Below are positions 37,142-48,820 of a stretch of 64,000 nt of DNA, one piece after another. Source of the stretch: an uncultured Pelagibacteraceae bacterium (lineage in GTDB: Bacteria > Pseudomonadota > Alphaproteobacteria > Pelagibacterales > Pelagibacteraceae); contig CACGAM010000001.1 in assembly GCA_902571055.1 (NCBI GenBank), forward strand, positions 154,161 through 218,160. Reading direction: 5' to 3'. Each line of letters begins with the position of its first letter. The stretch's first letter is position 1. Under the pieces are notes generated by a model that ran no database searches, had not been told where the DNA came from, and was given only the letters and a program-made list of their open reading frames with translations. The position numbers and the translations under genes are program-made.

Positions 37142-39988
37142 TTATTTAAATACTTCATTAATTATTTCTTCTTGTTGAGCTGAATGTCTTCTAGCATAAC
37201 CAGTTGCAGGTGATGCAGCTGCATTCCTTCCAATATAAGAAATTTTATTATTATTAGCCCCAATATAATCCAAAGTCCATTGTATATAATCTCTAACAGA
37301 GTTCCAGGCTCCCATATTTTTTGGTTCCTCTTGACACCAGTAAAAATGGGCTTTTTTGGAGTATTTTTTAATTTCTTTAACTAATGGTTTTACTGGGAAA
37401 GGATATAATTGTTCTATCCTTACAAAAACTACGTCATCTCTTTTTAAATTTTCTCTAGCCTTGATTAAATCAAAGTAAACTTTGCCTGAGCAAATTATTA
37501 CTTTCTTTATATCGGAATCAGGCTTTAACTTAATAAAATTCGTATCATCTAAATATGAATGATCACTTAAAACTCTATGAAATGAGTTTGATTTATCAAA
37601 ATCTTCTAATTTGGAAACACAAAGTTTATTCCTAAGTAATGATTTTGGTGTCATGATAATTAATGGTTTTCTAAAATCTCTATGTATTTGTCTTCTTAAC
37701 ACATGAAAATAGTTCGCAGGTGTAGTACAATTCACCACTTGTAGGTTTTCTTGACCACTTAATTGCAAAAATCTTTCTAATCTAGCTGAAGAATGTTCGG
37801 GCCCTTGACCTTCATAACCATGTGGAAGCAATAATACTAACCCTGATGCACGACTCCATTTTCTTTCACCTGAGGCAATAAATTGATCAATTACGACTTG
37901 AGCTCCATTTGCAAAATCACCAAACTGAGCTTCCCAAATAGTTAAAGTTTCAGGTTCAACCAAGCTATAACCATACTCAAAACCTAAAACTGCTAATTCA
38001 GATAGAAAACTGTCGACAATTTCGAAATTTTTTTGATTTTTCGAAATATTATTTAAAGGTATATATCTTGAATTATCTTCTTGGTTCCTCAAAACTGAAT
38101 GCCTCTGGCTAAAAGTTCCTCTACCAGAGTCTTGTCCAACTAATCTTACAGGAAATCCCTCATTTAAAAGTGATCCAAAAGCAAGCGCCTCTGATGTTGA
38201 CCAATCTATATTTTTTTTTGCTAATATACTTTCGTGTCTTTTGGAAAATATTTTTTTTATAGTTTTGTGAACTTTTAATTGATCTTCTAAACTATTGATT
38301 TTATTGGAAATTGATATCAATGTATTTTCGTTAACACCTGTCTTGCCTCTCTTATCTTTCCCTTTTTGTGGCCTATATCTAGACCAAGTTCCCTCAAACC
38401 AATCTAATTTTGGCTTATCATCTTTTGCTGATTTAAATTGATTGTCTAATAGCAAATTGAAATCTGTTTTATTTTTTTCGAATTCGTCATTAGAAATCGA
38501 ATTTTCTTCAATAAGTTTATTTGCATAAATATTCAAAGTTGTTGGATGTTCTTTAATTTTTTTATACATCAACGGTTGAGTGAAGGATGGCTCGTCACCT
38601 TCATTATGACCAAATCTTCGATAGCAAATTATATCAATAACTACGTCTCTATTAAATTTTTGCCTAAATTCGATTGCGATTTTTGCACAATGCACAACTG
38701 CTTCTGGATCGTCGCCATTGCAATGTAGAATTGGTGCCTCAACAACTTTTCCTAAATCAGAGGGATATGGACTGGATCTTGCAAATCTAGGACTTGTAGT
38801 AAAGCCGATTTGATTATTAACGATTATATGTATAGTGCCGCCTGTATTATGTCCTTTAAGACCTGACATTGCAAAACACTCTGCAACAACGCCTTGGCCT
38901 GCAAAGGCTGCATCCCCATGTATTAAAATTGGTATTACTTGTTTTCTTTCTTTATCACCATGAAAAAACTGTTTTGCTCTTACTTGACCTAAAACAACTG
39001 GATTCACTGCCTCAAGATGAGATGGGTTGTCTGTTAGGCTAACATGCACTGAGTTTCCATCAAATTCTCTATTTGATGATGCTCCTAAATGATATTTTAC
39101 ATCTCCTGCAGACTCTTCACTTTTTGAGTTTAGTTCACCTGCGAACTCATTAAAAATCCTCTTGTAAGACTTTTGCAATACATTTGCTAATACATTTAAT
39201 CTTCCTCTATGAGGCATGCCAATTTTTATTTCTTTAACCCCTAATTGACCTCCACGTTTAATAATTTGTTCTAATGCAGGTACTAAAGATTCACCTCCAT
39301 CGAGTCCAAATCTTTTAGTACCAATAAATTTTTTTGCTAAAAATTTCTCAAAACCTTCAGCTTTTATTATTGTATTTAAAATTGCTTTTTTTCCATTATT
39401 TGTAAAATTAATTTGATTTTCTTTTCGCTCCATTCTCTCTCTAAACCAAATTTTCTCTTTTGGATCTGATATATGCATGAACTCAGCCCCAATCGTTGAA
39501 CAATAAACTTTTCTCAACTTCAACATAATTTCGTTAACTGATGCATATTCTTTATCGAGGTATGAACTTAAATAAATCTTTCTATTATAATCCTCTTTTT
39601 CAAAACCATGATCCGCTGGATGCAATTCGTGTAAGTAGTCTCTTTTCATCATCCCCAATGGATCTAAATTTGCAATTAAGTGGCCTCTAATCCTATAAGC
39701 TCTTATCAAAGCGATTGCTTTAACTGAGTCAACTTTTTGTTTTTCAATATCCTCCAATTTTGAATTATCTTTGTTGCCATTATCTATTTTTTTTGACCAA
39801 GACGGACCATTTATATCTTTTATTATTGCTGATACATCTTCATTTAACTCTTGAAAATATTTTTTCCAACTTTCTGGCAAAGAAGGATCATTGTTCACAT
39901 ACTTTATGTACATATGTTCAATGAAAGCACTATTATTTTGAGATAAAAATGATGTTTTTTTTAAATTTAAATTTTTTTCAGCACTCAT
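37142..39988 (-). CDS. sucA: 2-oxoglutarate dehydrogenase E1
   Basis: This is the thiamine-diphosphate decarboxylating subunit of 948 residues. The N-terminal helix that binds E2 (FIEHMYIKYVNNDPSLPESWKKYF), IGMPHRGRLNVL, HGDAAFAGQGVVAE, the ThDP loop HIIVNNQIGFTT and RRFGHNEGDEP are all visible. The C-terminal domain has SGRGTFSQRHSVL. It begins the sucAB-lpd set, 34 bp after sucD. Confidence 0.97.
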   Translation of the reverse strand: MSAEKNLNLKKTSFLSQNNSAFIEHMYIKYVNNDPSLPESWKKYFQELNEDVSAIIKDINGPSWSKKIDNGNKDNSKLEDIEKQKVDSVKAIALIRAYRIRGHLIANLDPLGMMKRDYLHELHPADHGFEKEDYNRKIYLSSYLDKEYASVNEIMLKLRKVYCSTIGAEFMHISDPKEKIWFRERMERKENQINFTNNGKKAILNTIIKAEGFEKFLAKKFIGTKRFGLDGGESLVPALEQIIKRGGQLGVKEIKIGMPHRGRLNVLANVLQKSYKRIFNEFAGELNSKSEESAGDVKYHLGASSNREFDGNSVHVSLTDNPSHLEAVNPVVLGQVRAKQFFHGDKERKQVIPILIHGDAAFAGQGVVAECFAMSGLKGHNTGGTIHIIVNNQIGFTTSPRFARSSPYPSDLGKVVEAPILHCNGDDPEAVVHCAKIAIEFRQKFNRDVVIDIICYRRFGHNEGDEPSFTQPLMYKKIKEHPTTLNIYANKLIEENSISNDEFEKNKTDFNLLLDNQFKSAKDDKPKLDWFEGTWSRYRPQKGKDKRGKTGVNENTLISISNKINSLEDQLKVHKTIKKIFSKRHESILAKKNIDWSTSEALAFGSLLNEGFPVRLVGQDSGRGTFSQRHSVLRNQEDNSRYIPLNNISKNQKNFEIVDSFLSELAVLGFEYGYSLVEPETLTIWEAQFGDFANGAQVVIDQFIASGERKWSRASGLVLLLPHGYEGQGPEHSSARLERFLQLSGQENLQVVNCTTPANYFHVLRRQIHRDFRKPLIIMTPKSLLRNKLCVSKLEDFDKSNSFHRVLSDHSYLDDTNFIKLKPDSDIKKVIICSGKVYFDLIKARENLKRDDVVFVRIEQLYPFPVKPLVKEIKKYSKKAHFYWCQEEPKNMGAWNSVRDYIQWTLDYIGANNNKISYIGRNAAASPATGYARRHSAQQEEIINEVFK

Positions 39989-40022
39989 TAGTAAGTTTTA
40001 TTATAATGTCTGATAAGAAATT

Positions 40023-40898
40023 TTAAAGTGACAATTTGTTAAGCAATGTTTTGCCAATGTCTGCAGGGGATTTTGCCATTGAAATTCCTGCCTCTTCCAT
40101 AGTTTTAATTTTTTCTTCAGCACCACCTTTGCCTCCAGAAATAATAGCTCCAGCGTGACCCATTCTTCTTCCAGGTGGTGCTGTCAAACCAGCAATGAAC
40201 CCGACCATCGGTTTTTTTATTTTATGGTTCTTAATAAAATCAGCTGCTTCTTCCTCTGCAGATCCCCCAATTTCTCCAATCATTACAATGGACTCGGTAT
40301 TTTCATCTTCTAAAAATAATTCTAAACAGTCTATGAAATTTGTACCATTTATTGGGTCACCACCTATTCCGACACAAGTTGATTGGCCGAGACCAATTTT
40401 TGAAGTTTGATCTACGGCCTCGTAAGTTAATGTTCCTGAACGTGAAACTATTCCAACTGAACCTTTCCTATGTATACTTCCGGGCATTATTCCTATTTTA
40501 CACTCATTAGGAGTTATTATACCAGGACAGTTCGGACCGATTAATTTCGTATTTGAGTTTGATAGATATTTTTTTACTTTAAGCATATCTAAAACTGGAA
40601 TACCTTCTGTTATACAAACAACTAGATCAATAGATGCCTCAATAGCTTCGATAATTGCCTCAGATGCAAATTTTGCTGGCACATATATCATCGTTGCATT
40701 GGCACCTGTTGCTTCAACAGCCTCCTTCACAGTGTTAAAAACAGGTTTACCCAAATGAATTTGACCACCTTTTCTAGGTGTTACGCCTCCTACTAAATTT
40801 GTTCCATATTTTATTGCTTGATCTGAATGGAAAGTTCCATGTGAACCAGTAAAACCTTGGCAAAGAAGTTTTGTATTTTTATTAACTAAAATGGACAT
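40023..40898 (-). CDS. sucD: Succinyl-CoA synthetase alpha subunit
   Basis: This 291-residue subunit carries the CoA-binding domain and the phosphohistidine. Seen are [47 protein letters not shown] and the active histidine in [14 protein letters not shown]. It overlaps sucC by one base. With sucC it makes ATP or GTP from succinyl-CoA. Confidence 0.97.
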   Translation of the reverse strand: MSILVNKNTKLLCQGFTGSHGTFHSDQAIKYGTNLVGGVTPRKGGQIHLGKPVFNTVKEAVEATGANATMIYVPAKFASEAIIEAIEASIDLVVCITEGIPVLDMLKVKKYLSNSNTKLIGPNCPGIITPNECKIGIMPGSIHRKGSVGIVSRSGTLTYEAVDQTSKIGLGQSTCVGIGGDPINGTNFIDCLELFLEDENTESIVMIGEIGGSAEEEAADFIKNHKIKKPMVGFIAGLTAPPGRRMGHAGAIISGGKGGAEEKIKTMEEAGISMAKSPADIGKTLLNKLSL

Positions 40899-42058
40899 TA
40901 ATTTATTTCTTTCACAATTTTTTCAGCAGCATCTGACAAATCAGAGGCTGGAATTATTTTAAGTTTAGATTCTTTTAAAATTTTATTACCTTCCTCTACA
41001 TTAGTCCCAGCAAGTCTAACAACCAAAGGAACATTAATTTTTATTTCTTTGGCAGCATCAACGACCCCTGCAGCTAGCACATCGCATCTCATTATTCCGC
41101 CAAATATATTTATTAATATTCCTTTTACATTTTTATCAGATAAAATAATTTTCAACGCTGAGGAGACTTTTTCTTTTGAGGCTCCACCACCTACATCCAA
41201 AAAATTTGCTGGAGTTTCTCCAAATAATTTAATTATATCCATTGTTGCCATTGCTAAACCAGCGCCATTTACCATACAACCGATATTTCCATCTAATTTT
41301 ATGTAAGACAATCCGTGCTTACTAGCCTCTATTTCTATTGGATCTTCTTCTTGTAAATCTCTAAGCTCTAGATGTTCAGGATGTTTAAAAATTGCATTGT
41401 CATCTAAGATAACTTTAGCATCAAGACACACTATATTATTTTCTTTCGTTAAAATTAAAGGATTAATTTCGATTAAGTTAGCATCTTTTTCTCTAAACAT
41501 TTTATAAAGAGATTTTATTAATTCAATTCCTTGATCCTTAGCGTCATACTCAAGATTAAAAACTTTAATAATTTTTTCGCAATCAGTTTCTGATACATCC
41601 TCTTTAAAATCTACTTTAGTAGTGATAATTTTTTCTGGATTTTTTAATGCAGTTTCCTCAATATCCATTCCACCTTGAACACTAGAAATAAAAGCTATTT
41701 TGGAGCTTTTTCTATCTACTAAACAAGATAAATAAAATTCTTTTGCTATATTGGAAGCCTCTTCAACGTAAAGTCTCTCTACTTTTTTTCCTTTAGGTCC
41801 AGTTTGATGTGTAATCAAGATTTTACCTAAAAGCTGATTTGCAGCTTGTTCTAATTCATTTATGTTGCTTGCAATTGTGATCCCTCCAGCTTTACCTCTG
41901 CCGCCTGCGTGTATTTGAGCTTTTAAAACGTATTTTTCTGTATTAAGAATTTTTGATTTTTTAATTATCTCACTAACACTAAAACCATAGATACCATTTG
42001 GAACAGGAACTCCAAATTCCTTTAGGAGTTGTTTTGCTTGATGTTCATGAATATTCAT
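40898..42058 (-). CDS. sucC: Succinyl-CoA synthetase beta subunit
   Basis: This ATP-grasp subunit of 386 residues begins [20 protein letters not shown] and has [36 protein letters not shown] and [13 protein letters not shown]. Length and motifs are complete. It overlaps mdh and sucD by one base each, indicating tight coupling inside the TCA operon. Confidence 0.97.
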   Translation of the reverse strand: MNIHEHQAKQLLKEFGVPVPNGIYGFSVSEIIKKSKILNTEKYVLKAQIHAGGRGKAGGITIASNINELEQAANQLLGKILITHQTGPKGKKVERLYVEEASNIAKEFYLSCLVDRKSSKIAFISSVQGGMDIEETALKNPEKIITTKVDFKEDVSETDCEKIIKVFNLEYDAKDQGIELIKSLYKMFREKDANLIEINPLILTKENNIVCLDAKVILDDNAIFKHPEHLELRDLQEEDPIEIEASKHGLSYIKLDGNIGCMVNGAGLAMATMDIIKLFGETPANFLDVGGGASKEKVSSALKIILSDKNVKGILINIFGGIMRCDVLAAGVVDAAKEIKINVPLVVRLAGTNVEEGNKILKESKLKIIPASDLSDAAEKIVKEIN

Positions 42059-43023
42059 TATCTTTCTAAATCAGGATCAATCTTTATTGCAGCTTCCCAC
42101 AGTCTTCGGACTGAATCCACAGATTTTTTAAATTCATTAATCTCATTGTCCTCTAATTTAATTTCTTGAATTTTTTCAACACCATCTTTTCCAATGATAA
42201 CTGGAACTCCTGCATAAATATCCTTTACGCCATATTCTCCTTCCAAATAAGCCGCACATGGAAGTAGTTTTTTTTCGTCATTAAGATAGCTTATAGCCAT
42301 CTCAACTCCTGAAGCAGCAGGAGCGTAAAATGCAGAACCTTTTTCAAGATATTTGACAATTTCAGCTCCCCCATCTCTAGTTCTTTGATTTATACTTTCT
42401 ATTTTTTCTTTTGTAATTTTACCTTCCGACATTAAATCTAAAAGTTTTTTTCCATCAATTTTTGTATAACCTGGTAATGGAACCATGGTATCACCGTGTC
42501 CACCCATTACCATTGCATCAATTTTTTTAATTGGAACATTAAATTCCTCAGATAGAAATAATTTGTACCTGGATGAGTCAAGTATACCCGCCATACCCAC
42601 AACCTTATTTTTAGGAAATTGAGAGTACTTTTGTAGGGCCATAACCATAACATCTAAAGGATTAGTAATACAAATTACAAATGCATTTGGGCAGTTTAAT
42701 TTAATTCCATCAGACACTTGTTTCATAATTTTTAAATTTATACCTAAAAGATCATCCCTACTCATACCAGGTTTTCTTGGAACTCCGGCAGTAATAATAA
42801 TTACATCTGAGTCCTTAATATCTTGATAACTATCAGTTCCATAAAGTTTTACATTGAAACCATCCACCGCAGAAGATTGAGCAATATCTAAGGCTTTGCC
42901 TTTAGCTACTCCAGATGCAACATCAAACAGAACTACTTCTGATACAATTTCTTTTAACCCAATTAAATGAGCAAGCGTTCCTCCTATTTGACCTGCTCCA
43001 ATTAATGAAATTTTTTTTCCCAT
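42058..43023 (-). CDS. mdh: Malate dehydrogenase, NAD-dependent (LDH-like type)
   Basis: This 321-residue enzyme oxidises malate to oxaloacetate. The NAD motif [16 protein letters not shown], the arginines in [29 protein letters not shown] and catalytic histidine in [11 protein letters not shown] are clear. The RKPGMSR loop supports malate rather than lactate. It sits 3 bp after mmsA and overlaps sucC by one base. Confidence 0.96.
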   Translation of the reverse strand: MGKKISLIGAGQIGGTLAHLIGLKEIVSEVVLFDVASGVAKGKALDIAQSSAVDGFNVKLYGTDSYQDIKDSDVIIITAGVPRKPGMSRDDLLGINLKIMKQVSDGIKLNCPNAFVICITNPLDVMVMALQKYSQFPKNKVVGMAGILDSSRYKLFLSEEFNVPIKKIDAMVMGGHGDTMVPLPGYTKIDGKKLLDLMSEGKITKEKIESINQRTRDGGAEIVKYLEKGSAFYAPAASGVEMAISYLNDEKKLLPCAAYLEGEYGVKDIYAGVPVIIGKDGVEKIQEIKLEDNEINEFKKSVDSVRRLWEAAIKIDPDLER

Positions 43024-43026
43024 AGC

Positions 43027-44520
43027 TTATTTCATTGTTGGCATTACAAATTCAGGATTTGATCTTATTCCAGAAGGCCACCTAGAAGTTATAGTTTTAA
43101 GTTTAGTATAAAATCTAACACCCTCAGGTCCATGCATGTGCTGATCACCAAATAGTGACCTTTTCCATCCACCAAAGCTATGGAATGCCATAGGCACAGG
43201 TATTGGAATATTAATACCTACCATCCCAACTTTTATTTTGCTTGAAAAAGTCCTAGCAGCATCGCCGTCTCTTGTAAAAATACTCACACCATTTCCATAT
43301 TCGTGGTCATTTACTAGTTTTGAGGCCTCTTCAAAATCTTTAGCCCTTACAACTGATAGCACAGGTCCAAAAATTTCTTCTTTATAAATTCTCATGTCTT
43401 TTTTTACATTGTCAAATAGGCAGCCACCTATAAAAAAACCTTTTTCATAACCTTGAAGTTTTAAATTTCTTCCATCTACTACAAGTTTTGCTCCCTCTTT
43501 AACTCCTATATCAACATACCCTCTTACTTTTTCTAAATGTTCTTTTGTAATCAAAGGTCCCATTTCTGAATTTTTATCCATACCAGGCCCAACTTTTAAA
43601 ACTTCAACTTTTTTTGAAAGTTTATCCACTAATCTATCACCAATATCTCCAACAGCTACTGCAACAGACTGTGCCATACATCTTTCTCCTGCAGATCCGT
43701 AGGCTGCTCCCATTAGACCATTAACAGCTTGATCTAAGTCACAATCTGGCATTACTACACAGTGATTTTTAGCTCCTCCCAATGCTTGTACTCTTTTTTC
43801 ATTATGAGCTGCATTTTCGTAAATATATTTAGCTATTGGTGTTGAGCCGACAAAGCTAACAGCTTGAATATCTTTATTTTCTAAAATCGCATCAACGACC
43901 TCTTTGTCTCCATTTACAACATTAAACACCCCATCAGGTAATCCTGCTTCTGATAATAATTCAGCTAACTTAAATGAACATGATGGATCCTTTTCAGAAG
44001 GTTTAAGTATAAATGAATTTCCACAAGCAATTGCCATAGGAAACATCCACATAGGAACCATAGCAGGAAAATTAAATGGAGTTATTCCTGCACAAACACC
44101 TAATGGCTGTCTTATAGACCAACTGTCAACTTCAGATCCAACATTTTCTGTGAATTCACCTTTTAACATTTGAGGTATTCCACAAGCAAATTCGACAACT
44201 TCGAGACCTCTAGTTAGCGATCCCTTGGCATCTTCGTAAACTTTACCATGTTCAGAGACAATTAATTTTGCAATCTCTTCAGAATTTCTTTCTATTAATT
44301 CTTTAAATTTGAACATTACCCTAGCTCTTTGTAAGGGTGGTTTTGCTGACCAACTTTCGAAAGCTTTTCTTGCTATATTAACTGTATTATTAAGATCCTC
44401 TTTTGAGCCTAATATAACTTCAGACTCTTGCTCACCAGTAGCTGGATTAAAAACTTTTCCTTTTCTATTTGAATTACCCTTGTATGATTTACCATTCACA
44501 AAGTGCTGTATTAAGCTCAT
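43027..44520 (-). CDS. mmsA: Methylmalonate-semialdehyde dehydrogenase, CoA-acylating
   Basis: This aldehyde dehydrogenase of 497 residues has the MMSDH signatures: QPLGVCAGITPFNFPAMVPMWMFP, LGGAKNHCVVMPD, the catalytic cysteine in GSAGERCMAQS and GINIPIPVPMAFHSFGG. It converts methylmalonate semialdehyde to propionyl-CoA, or malonate semialdehyde to acetyl-CoA. Placed between sdhB and mdh and near DMSP genes, it could feed three-carbon breakdown products into the TCA cycle. Confidence 0.93.
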   Translation of the reverse strand: MSLIQHFVNGKSYKGNSNRKGKVFNPATGEQESEVILGSKEDLNNTVNIARKAFESWSAKPPLQRARVMFKFKELIERNSEEIAKLIVSEHGKVYEDAKGSLTRGLEVVEFACGIPQMLKGEFTENVGSEVDSWSIRQPLGVCAGITPFNFPAMVPMWMFPMAIACGNSFILKPSEKDPSCSFKLAELLSEAGLPDGVFNVVNGDKEVVDAILENKDIQAVSFVGSTPIAKYIYENAAHNEKRVQALGGAKNHCVVMPDCDLDQAVNGLMGAAYGSAGERCMAQSVAVAVGDIGDRLVDKLSKKVEVLKVGPGMDKNSEMGPLITKEHLEKVRGYVDIGVKEGAKLVVDGRNLKLQGYEKGFFIGGCLFDNVKKDMRIYKEEIFGPVLSVVRAKDFEEASKLVNDHEYGNGVSIFTRDGDAARTFSSKIKVGMVGINIPIPVPMAFHSFGGWKRSLFGDQHMHGPEGVRFYTKLKTITSRWPSGIRSNPEFVMPTMK

Positions 44521-44543
44521 GAGTAAATTATTTAATTAAGTAA

Positions 44544-45317
44544 TTAGCTTGTTGCAAGCATTTTTTTTATAGATGCTATAGCTTTAGCTGGATTTAATCC
44601 TTTTGGACAAGCATTTGTGCAATTCATTATGGTATGACATCTATAGAGCTTAAGTTCATCTGCTACTTTTTTTAATCTCTCTTTTCTATCCTCATCCCTT
44701 GAATCTATTATCCATCTATAAGCTTGTAGCAATACTGCAGGTCCCAAATATTTATCACCATTCCACCAGTAGCTTGGACATGAGGTAGAACAACACGCAC
44801 ACATAATACATTCGTATAATCCATCCAGTTTCGCTCTATCCTCTTTAGATTGTATATTTTCTTTATCGGATTTATTACTTGTATTTTTTAACCAGGGTTC
44901 AACAGATTCATATTGCTTGTATAAAGTGCTTAAATCCCCAATTAGATCTTTTAAAACTTTAAGATGCGGTAAAGGATAAATATTTATATCTCCTTTTATT
45001 TCAGCATGTGGCTTGGTGCATGCTAAGCCATTTTTTCCATCCATGTTCATTGCACAAGACCCACACACGCCATGAGCACACGATCTCCTGTAAGCTATAG
45101 AAGGATCTATTTCGTTCTTAATTTTATTTAGTAGATCTAATACTTTCGAGGGACAATTATCCATATCAACTTCATAGGTATCTATTCTAGGATTTTCTCC
45201 TGTCGACGGATCCCATCTATAAATATTAACTTTACGTAAATTTTTTGAGCCTGTTTTATCCTTATAATATTTGCCTTTTTGTATCTTAGAATTTTGAGGC
45301 AAACTTATTTGGACCAT
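44544..45317 (-). CDS. sdhB: Succinate dehydrogenase iron-sulfur subunit
   Basis: This 257-residue subunit carries three iron-sulfur clusters. The plant-type cysteines are in [19 protein letters not shown] and the following LACT. The C-terminal ferredoxin domain has [16 protein letters not shown] and [17 protein letters not shown]. It overlaps the sdhA stop by one base. It passes electrons from FAD to quinone. Confidence 0.97.
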   Translation of the reverse strand: MVQISLPQNSKIQKGKYYKDKTGSKNLRKVNIYRWDPSTGENPRIDTYEVDMDNCPSKVLDLLNKIKNEIDPSIAYRRSCAHGVCGSCAMNMDGKNGLACTKPHAEIKGDINIYPLPHLKVLKDLIGDLSTLYKQYESVEPWLKNTSNKSDKENIQSKEDRAKLDGLYECIMCACCSTSCPSYWWNGDKYLGPAVLLQAYRWIIDSRDEDRKERLKKVADELKLYRCHTIMNCTNACPKGLNPAKAIASIKKMLATS

Positions 45318-47092
45318 TAATATACTCTTTCTTGAGGTGGAAAATACTGGACGTCGTTTGTTAAAGTAGACCTATGAACTGGTCTATAATCTATTTTAGT
45401 TTTATTTCCATCACACCAAGATAATGTATGCTGCATATATTTGCTATCATCTCTTTTAGGATAATCTTCTCTAGCATGTGCACCTCTGCTCTCTTTCCTA
45501 TGATATGCGGAGTCCATTGTTGTAATTGCTTGTCTTATCAAGTTGTCAAACTCTAAAGTCTCAACTAAATCTGTGTTGAATATTAATGATTTATCTTTAA
45601 CAGATAAATCCTCCATTCCTTCATAAGGTTTTCTTATTTCATTAATACCTTCCTTAAGTGTTTTTTCTGTTCTAAATACCGCACATTTTGATTGCATAGT
45701 TTTTTGCATAGACAATCTTAATTCTGCTGTACTATTTGAACCACTGGAGTTTCTAAGTTTATCAAATCTTTCTAAACATTTATCAGTCTCTGATTGAGGA
45801 ATTTCTTCGTGAGGTAATCCTGGTTTAACAAGCTCAGCTGCCCTTTTTGCTGCAGCCCTTCCAAAAACTACAAGATCAATCAATGAGTTTGATCCAAGTC
45901 TATTTGCTCCGTGAACTGATACACATGCTGCTTCTCCTATTGCCATCAGACCTTGCACAGTTTTTTCTGAACCATTAAGTGTTAAGACTTCAGCTTTATA
46001 ATTGGTAGGAATTCCTCCCATATTGTAATGAACGGTTGGAACTACTGGAATTGGTTCCTTTGTTACGTCTACATTTGCAAATAGCCTGGATGACTCTGAG
46101 ATACCTGGTAATCTTTCTTCAATTACATTTTGATCTAAATGATCCAAGTGTAAATGAACATGATCTTTTTCTTTTCCTACACCTCTACCTTCATTAATTT
46201 CTACTGCAATAGATCGGCTAACAACATCTCTTGAAGCTAAATCTTTGGCTTTTGGAGCATATCTCTCCATAAATCTTTCACCCTTTGAATTTACTAAGTA
46301 TCCTCCTTCACCTCTTACACCTTCAGATATTAACGTACCATGTCCATATATGCCTGTTGGATGAAACTGAACAAATTCCATATCTTGCAGTGGAAGACCC
46401 GCTCTTAAAACCATAGCATTTCCGTCTCCTGTGCAAGTATGAGCAGATGTTGCTGAATAATAAACTTTTCCATAACCGCCAGTCGCTATAATTGTTATGT
46501 GTGACCTGAACCTATGTATCGTTCCATCATTTAAATTCCAAGCAATTAAACCTTTGCATTCTCCGTTTTTCATTAACAGATCAAGTGCAAAATATTCAAT
46601 AAAAAATTCAGTGTTATGTTTTAATGCTTGACCATAAAGTGTGTGTAAAATAGCATGTCCTGTTCTGTCAGCTGCCGCGCAAGTTCTTTGTACGGTTTCA
46701 TTTCCGTAATTTTTAGTCATTCCACCAAATGGCCTTTGATAAATCTTTCCATCCTCTGTTCTGCTAAATGGAACACCATATTTTTCTAATTCTAGAACAG
46801 CTCTAGGGGCTTCTTTACATAGATATTCTATGCAATCTTGATCTCCCAACCAATCTGCTCCCTTAACCGTATCATACATGTGCCATCTCCAGTCGTCTTC
46901 ACCCATATTTCCTAATGCTGCAGATATACCTCCCTGCGCAGCAGATGTATGACTTCTTGTTGGAAAAACTTTTGATACGCATGCTGTTTTTAATCCAGCT
47001 TCACTTAGACCAACGGCAGCTCTTAAGCCCGAGCCACCTGCTCCAAGAACTACTACATCATATTCATGATCAATAATTTTGTATGAACTCAT
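45317..47092 (-). CDS. sdhA: Succinate dehydrogenase flavoprotein subunit
   Basis: This is the catalytic subunit of 591 residues. FAD-binding [17 protein letters not shown], the covalent-FAD histidine in [64 protein letters not shown] and the C-terminal [15 protein letters not shown] are complete. It overlaps sdhD by 4 bp. It oxidises succinate to fumarate at the inner side of the membrane. Confidence 0.98.
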   Translation of the reverse strand: MSSYKIIDHEYDVVVLGAGGSGLRAAVGLSEAGLKTACVSKVFPTRSHTSAAQGGISAALGNMGEDDWRWHMYDTVKGADWLGDQDCIEYLCKEAPRAVLELEKYGVPFSRTEDGKIYQRPFGGMTKNYGNETVQRTCAAADRTGHAILHTLYGQALKHNTEFFIEYFALDLLMKNGECKGLIAWNLNDGTIHRFRSHITIIATGGYGKVYYSATSAHTCTGDGNAMVLRAGLPLQDMEFVQFHPTGIYGHGTLISEGVRGEGGYLVNSKGERFMERYAPKAKDLASRDVVSRSIAVEINEGRGVGKEKDHVHLHLDHLDQNVIEERLPGISESSRLFANVDVTKEPIPVVPTVHYNMGGIPTNYKAEVLTLNGSEKTVQGLMAIGEAACVSVHGANRLGSNSLIDLVVFGRAAAKRAAELVKPGLPHEEIPQSETDKCLERFDKLRNSSGSNSTAELRLSMQKTMQSKCAVFRTEKTLKEGINEIRKPYEGMEDLSVKDKSLIFNTDLVETLEFDNLIRQAITTMDSAYHRKESRGAHAREDYPKRDDSKYMQHTLSWCDGNKTKIDYRPVHRSTLTNDVQYFPPQERVY

Positions 47093-47418
47093 AAATTTAA
47101 ATTATAAATAATAATAAGCGTTAATAAAGGAATTATTATAGCAAATAAATACAATATTTTGTTTGCGACATTTTTTATTTTCTGGTTTCCCATATAATCC
47201 TCAAAAATTTCACTTATAGTTAGAGCTGAAAAGAAATAAGAGACAACAAATAGTAGTGATATTAGGATTTTAGTTGGCTGACTTGTAAAAAACTCATTAA
47301 CTTCAGCAAATGTTTTGTCATAAATTCCTGCTAATATAAATGTAAACCAAATCATTAATGGAATTAAAATTACTGATGAAACTTTTATAAAAAGCCATTT
47401 CTTTGTTGAACTAACCAT
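47089..47418 (-). CDS. sdhD: Succinate dehydrogenase membrane anchor subunit D, lacking histidine
   Basis: This 109-residue protein has three hydrophobic helices and sits between sdhC and sdhA, so it is the second membrane anchor. The EDYM segment ([16 protein letters not shown]) matches the conserved region where SdhD normally carries a histidine heme ligand ten residues before EDY; that position is Phe here. The whole protein contains no histidine. It directly abuts sdhC and overlaps sdhA by 4 bp. Heme b, if bound, would need another ligand. Confidence 0.85.
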   Translation of the reverse strand: MVSSTKKWLFIKVSSVILIPLMIWFTFILAGIYDKTFAEVNEFFTSQPTKILISLLFVVSYFFSALTISEIFEDYMGNQKIKNVANKILYLFAIIIPLLTLIIIYNLNL

Positions 47419-47802
47419 TTAAATTACAATCCTTCCTATCAAGTAAAATAATACAGTAAATATTATCGAAAAAATTATAACTAAAGAACCTGTCAAATTA
47501 GCCGTTTTTAAATCAAAACCGTAACCCATGTCCCAAAAAAGGTGCCTTAACTCACTAAGAGAGTGAAATGTAAAAGACCAGATTGTTGCGATAATAAAAA
47601 ATTTACCAAAAAATGAATTAAAGAAATTGAAAATAATTTCATAATTTTCTTCGCCTAGTAATAAAGATCCAAGCCAAAGAAAAATTAAAGTAAGGATGAA
47701 AATATTAATTACTCCTGTAATTCTATGCCCAATTGAAACAAGTGATGAGACATGCCAGCTGTAAATTTGAATATGAGGAGATAGAGGATTTTTATTTTCC
47801 AT
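47419..47802 (-). CDS. sdhC: Succinate dehydrogenase cytochrome b556 subunit
   Basis: This 127-residue membrane anchor has the standard N-terminus (PLSPHIQIYSWHVSSLVSIGHRITG) with quinone-site Ser and Arg, three helices, and FHSLSELRHLFWDMGYG with the conserved heme-ligand histidine. The gene starts 11 bp inside the end of asd. It is the first of sdhCDAB. Confidence 0.94.
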   Translation of the reverse strand: MENKNPLSPHIQIYSWHVSSLVSIGHRITGVINIFILTLIFLWLGSLLLGEENYEIIFNFFNSFFGKFFIIATIWSFTFHSLSELRHLFWDMGYGFDLKTANLTGSLVIIFSIIFTVLFYLIGRIVI

Positions 47803-48802
47803 AAAAATTATTTTCTATTAAAGTTTCTGCTATTTCAACCGCATTTAAAGCAGCACCTTTTAATAAATTATCTGATACTATCCACATATTTATAGTGTTC
47901 TCTTGAGAAGAGTCCTGACGTATTCTAGATATAAAAGTCTCAAATTTATTTTCAGCTTCAACAGGAGTTATATATCCTCCATCTTTGTGCTCATCGACAA
48001 CTATACATCCTGGTGATGATGATAAAACTTTTTTAATCTCTTCAATTTTAGGTTTTTTATGAAATTCTATATTTATGCTTATACAATGTGATACTAAAAC
48101 AGGAATTCTTACACATGTAGAGGTGACATTAATTTTTTTATCTAAAATTTTTTTTATCTCATCATGATTTTTTTGTTCCTCTTTAGTGCTACCATTTTCT
48201 AGAAAGCTATCGATGTGTGGTATTGCATTGAATGCAATTTGTTTTGTGAAGTTTTTTGATTGAACATTTTTATTTTCTAAGATTTCTTTAGTTTGAGATA
48301 AAAGCTCATCCATTCCAGCTTTTCCTACTCCAGATACAGATTGGTAAGTCGATGCAACTATTCTTTTTACATTGTACAAATCATGTAAAGGTTTTAGCGC
48401 TACAACAATAGGTATAACTGAGCAATTTGCGTTAGCAATAATGTTTTTATTTTTAAATTTTGATAACTCTTTTGAATTAACCTCTGGCACAATTAAAGGA
48501 ATATCTGAATCTTTTCTAAAGAATTTTGAGTTATCTATCACTATTGTTTTATTTGCTGCTATTGGAGCCCATTTCTCTGCAACAGCACTTCCAGCTGCAA
48601 AAAAAGCTATCTTTACTTTTGAAAAATCAAATTTTTCCAAATCTTCGACTGTATGTTCTTTACCTAAAAAATTTATTTTTTTTCCTGAGCTTTTTGATGA
48701 GGCTACTAAGAAAGCCTCCGTTACAGAAAAATTTTTTTTTTCAAGTACCTCTATTAGTTTTCTTCCAACGTTACCGGTTGCCCCAACTATTGCTATATTC
48801 AT
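47792..48802 (-). CDS. asd: Aspartate-semialdehyde dehydrogenase
   Basis: This 336-residue enzyme of lysine, threonine and methionine synthesis starts MNIAIVGATGNVGRKLIEVL. It also shows FFAAGSAVAEKWAP, the catalytic cysteine in NANCSVIPIVVALKPL, YQSVSGVGKAGMDEL and RIPVLVSHCISINIEF. It lies 18 bp after dmdA and overlaps sdhC. It provides the aspartate semialdehyde used toward the dapF and metX pathways encoded elsewhere in the window. Confidence 0.96.
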   Translation of the reverse strand: MNIAIVGATGNVGRKLIEVLEKKNFSVTEAFLVASSKSSGKKINFLGKEHTVEDLEKFDFSKVKIAFFAAGSAVAEKWAPIAANKTIVIDNSKFFRKDSDIPLIVPEVNSKELSKFKNKNIIANANCSVIPIVVALKPLHDLYNVKRIVASTYQSVSGVGKAGMDELLSQTKEILENKNVQSKNFTKQIAFNAIPHIDSFLENGSTKEEQKNHDEIKKILDKKINVTSTCVRIPVLVSHCISINIEFHKKPKIEEIKKVLSSSPGCIVVDEHKDGGYITPVEAENKFETFISRIRQDSSQENTINMWIVSDNLLKGAALNAVEIAETLIENNFYGK

Positions 48803-48820
48803 GATGATTTAAAATTTATA

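Noticed and set aside
48372..48812. 146-codon plus-strand open frame opposite asd
   Set aside because: asd is complete with all motifs on the minus strand; the antisense frame is low complexity, rich in Phe and Ser, and has no start signal.
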